Assembly: GCA_030620695.1 (NCBI GenBank)
Contig: JAUXEA010000027.1
Span: 1-6,108 of the forward strand
Direction of reading: 5' to 3'
Length of the DNA stretch: 6,108 nucleotides
Origin: Candidatus Aenigmatarchaeota archaeon
GTDB lineage: Archaea > Aenigmatarchaeota > Aenigmatarchaeia > QMZS01
The notes under the pieces: generated by a model
Seen by the model: the letters and a program-made list of their open reading frames with translations, nothing else
Databases searched by the model: none
What the model was told of the DNA's origin: nothing
In this document: one piece after another, positions 5,427 through 6,108 of the stretch
Layout of the letters: every line of letters begins with the position of its first letter
Numbering within the stretch: the stretch's first letter is position 1
Translations under genes and position numbers: made by a program

Positions 5427-6071
5427 ATGGTAAGAATACCTTTAATTTTGAGAATCAAGAGAAAAAAACATAGAGAGTTGGCTGGGTTGCAGGATATACT
5501 TATAGAACATATTTATGAAATCCTGCCTGAAACTGTTTTGCATGGGGGCACTGCAATATGGAGATGTTATTCAGGGAACCGGTTTTCTGAGGATATAGAT
5601 GTTTATCTTGAAAAAGATGTAAAAAAAATAGAAGAGTTTTTTAAGAAATTAAAAGAACGGGGATTTGAAATTGTCAAGAAAAGGATAAAAGAGAATTCGT
5701 TGTTTTCTGTGTTGAGATTTAATAATACTGAAATCCGGTTTGAGGGTGTGTTTAAAAAAATAAACGGTATTATAAAAGAATATGAAACCTGCGATGAATC
5801 TCTGGTGAATATTTATACTCTGCTCCCTGAAGAGCTAATAAAAGAGAAAGCGGCTGCTTACATTAGCAGGAGAAAAATCAGGGATTTATATGATGTTTTC
5901 TTTCTTTTGAGATATGTTAAAGAAGTTGAAAAAGTAAAACCCGAACTAAAAAAACTAATTAAAAAATTTGAAAATCCCATAGATGAAAAAGATTTGAAGA
6001 CCTTAATACTTACCGGAATTACTCCGACGAAAAATGATATTCTTAAATATATTGACAGGTGGATAAGATGA
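5427..6071 (+). CDS. AbiEii/AbiGii-type nucleotidyltransferase toxin
   Basis: A 214-residue protein of the AbiEii family, nucleotidyltransferase-fold toxins of type IV-like toxin-antitoxin and phage-defence systems; studied relatives transfer nucleotides to RNA targets such as tRNA ends. Seen: the family's catalytic signature HGGTAIWRCYSGNRFSEDID (39-58), with GG at 40-41, S54 and metal-binding D56 and D58; a probable third acidic residue in IRFEGVF (E106); and the helical motif EKAAAYISRRKIRDLYDVFF (140-159) with K141, R152, D153 and D156. It is shorter than the bacterial AbiEii proteins (about 290-300), which is usual for compact archaeal members. All key residues are present, so it should be active. 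The ATG follows the TATA box at the leaderless distance. The stop TGA overlaps the next ATG (ATGA), so the two genes are translationally coupled. No antitoxin gene precedes it, unlike the usual AbiEi-then-AbiEii order. Confidence 0.87.
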   Translation: MVRIPLILRIKRKKHRELAGLQDILIEHIYEILPETVLHGGTAIWRCYSGNRFSEDIDVYLEKDVKKIEEFFKKLKERGFEIVKKRIKENSLFSVLRFNNTEIRFEGVFKKINGIIKEYETCDESLVNIYTLLPEELIKEKAAAYISRRKIRDLYDVFFLLRYVKEVEKVKPELKKLIKKFENPIDEKDLKTLILTGITPTKNDILKYIDRWIR

Positions 6072-6108
6072 AATATATGGATAAAGTTCGGGAATATTTT
6101 AAAAATAC
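6068..6108 (+). CDS. Start of a coupled downstream gene, possibly the antitoxin (partial)
   Basis: An ATG at 6068-6070 overlaps the toxin's stop in ATGA. The frame runs open to the window edge, giving MKYMDKVREYFKN plus a partial codon. The amphipathic start (DKVREYFKN) resembles the first helix of the winged-helix domain that opens AbiEi-type antitoxins, but 13 residues cannot prove that. The tight overlap supports a functional pair, with the partner as antitoxin and probable regulator of the upstream palindrome (inference). A second in-frame ATG at 6077 is possible. Confidence 0.5.
   Translation, partial: MKYMDKVREYFKN

Noticed and set aside
1..6108. tRNA, rRNA or CRISPR array
   Set aside because: I saw no cloverleaf-like segment, no rRNA-like stretch and no regularly spaced repeats with unique spacers.

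Overview
The window reads as AT-rich archaeal DNA. The evidence is an O-phosphoseryl-tRNA synthetase (SepRS), a geranylgeranyl-reductase-family flavoprotein of the type used to saturate archaeal isoprenoid lipids, and start codons without Shine-Dalgarno sites but with TATA-like boxes about 20-30 bases upstream (leaderless archaeal style). SepRS limits the host to archaea that charge tRNA-Cys through phosphoserine: methanogens, Archaeoglobi and relatives, and several uncultured archaeal lineages (DPANN, Asgard, TACK). A few bacteria have it too. I cannot name a phylum from this window.

Layout. (1) Positions 1-556, + strand: the 3' part of an unrecognised gene whose start lies outside the window. 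It carries two diverged copies of one motif and ends at a T-rich terminator. (2) 594-1634, - strand: the geranylgeranyl-reductase-family oxidoreductase, convergent with gene 1 and divergent from sepS across only 22 bases. (3) 1657-3174, + strand: sepS. (4) 3175-3391: a non-coding gap holding four back-to-back hairpins separated by 3 bases each, enclosed by two near-identical 16-mers whose cores are 8-bp palindromes. (5) 3392-5296, + strand: a membrane-anchored or secreted C-terminal beta-propeller protein with its own TATA box. (6) 5297-5426: a non-coding gap ending in a 38-bp interrupted palindrome laid over the TATA box and start region of the next gene. (7) 5427-6071, + strand: an AbiEii-type nucleotidyltransferase toxin, whose stop overlaps (ATGA) the start of a further gene that leaves the window after 13 codons.

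The genes do not form one pathway. SepRS makes Sep-tRNA-Cys, which SepCysS (not in the window) converts to Cys-tRNA-Cys. The reductase probably acts in membrane lipid maturation, the propeller protein at the cell surface, and the last two genes look like a toxin-antitoxin or defence pair in toxin-first order. The points most worth following are the hairpin array behind sepS, the altered substrate-pocket motif in SepRS, and the toxin-first AbiE-like pair with its promoter palindrome.
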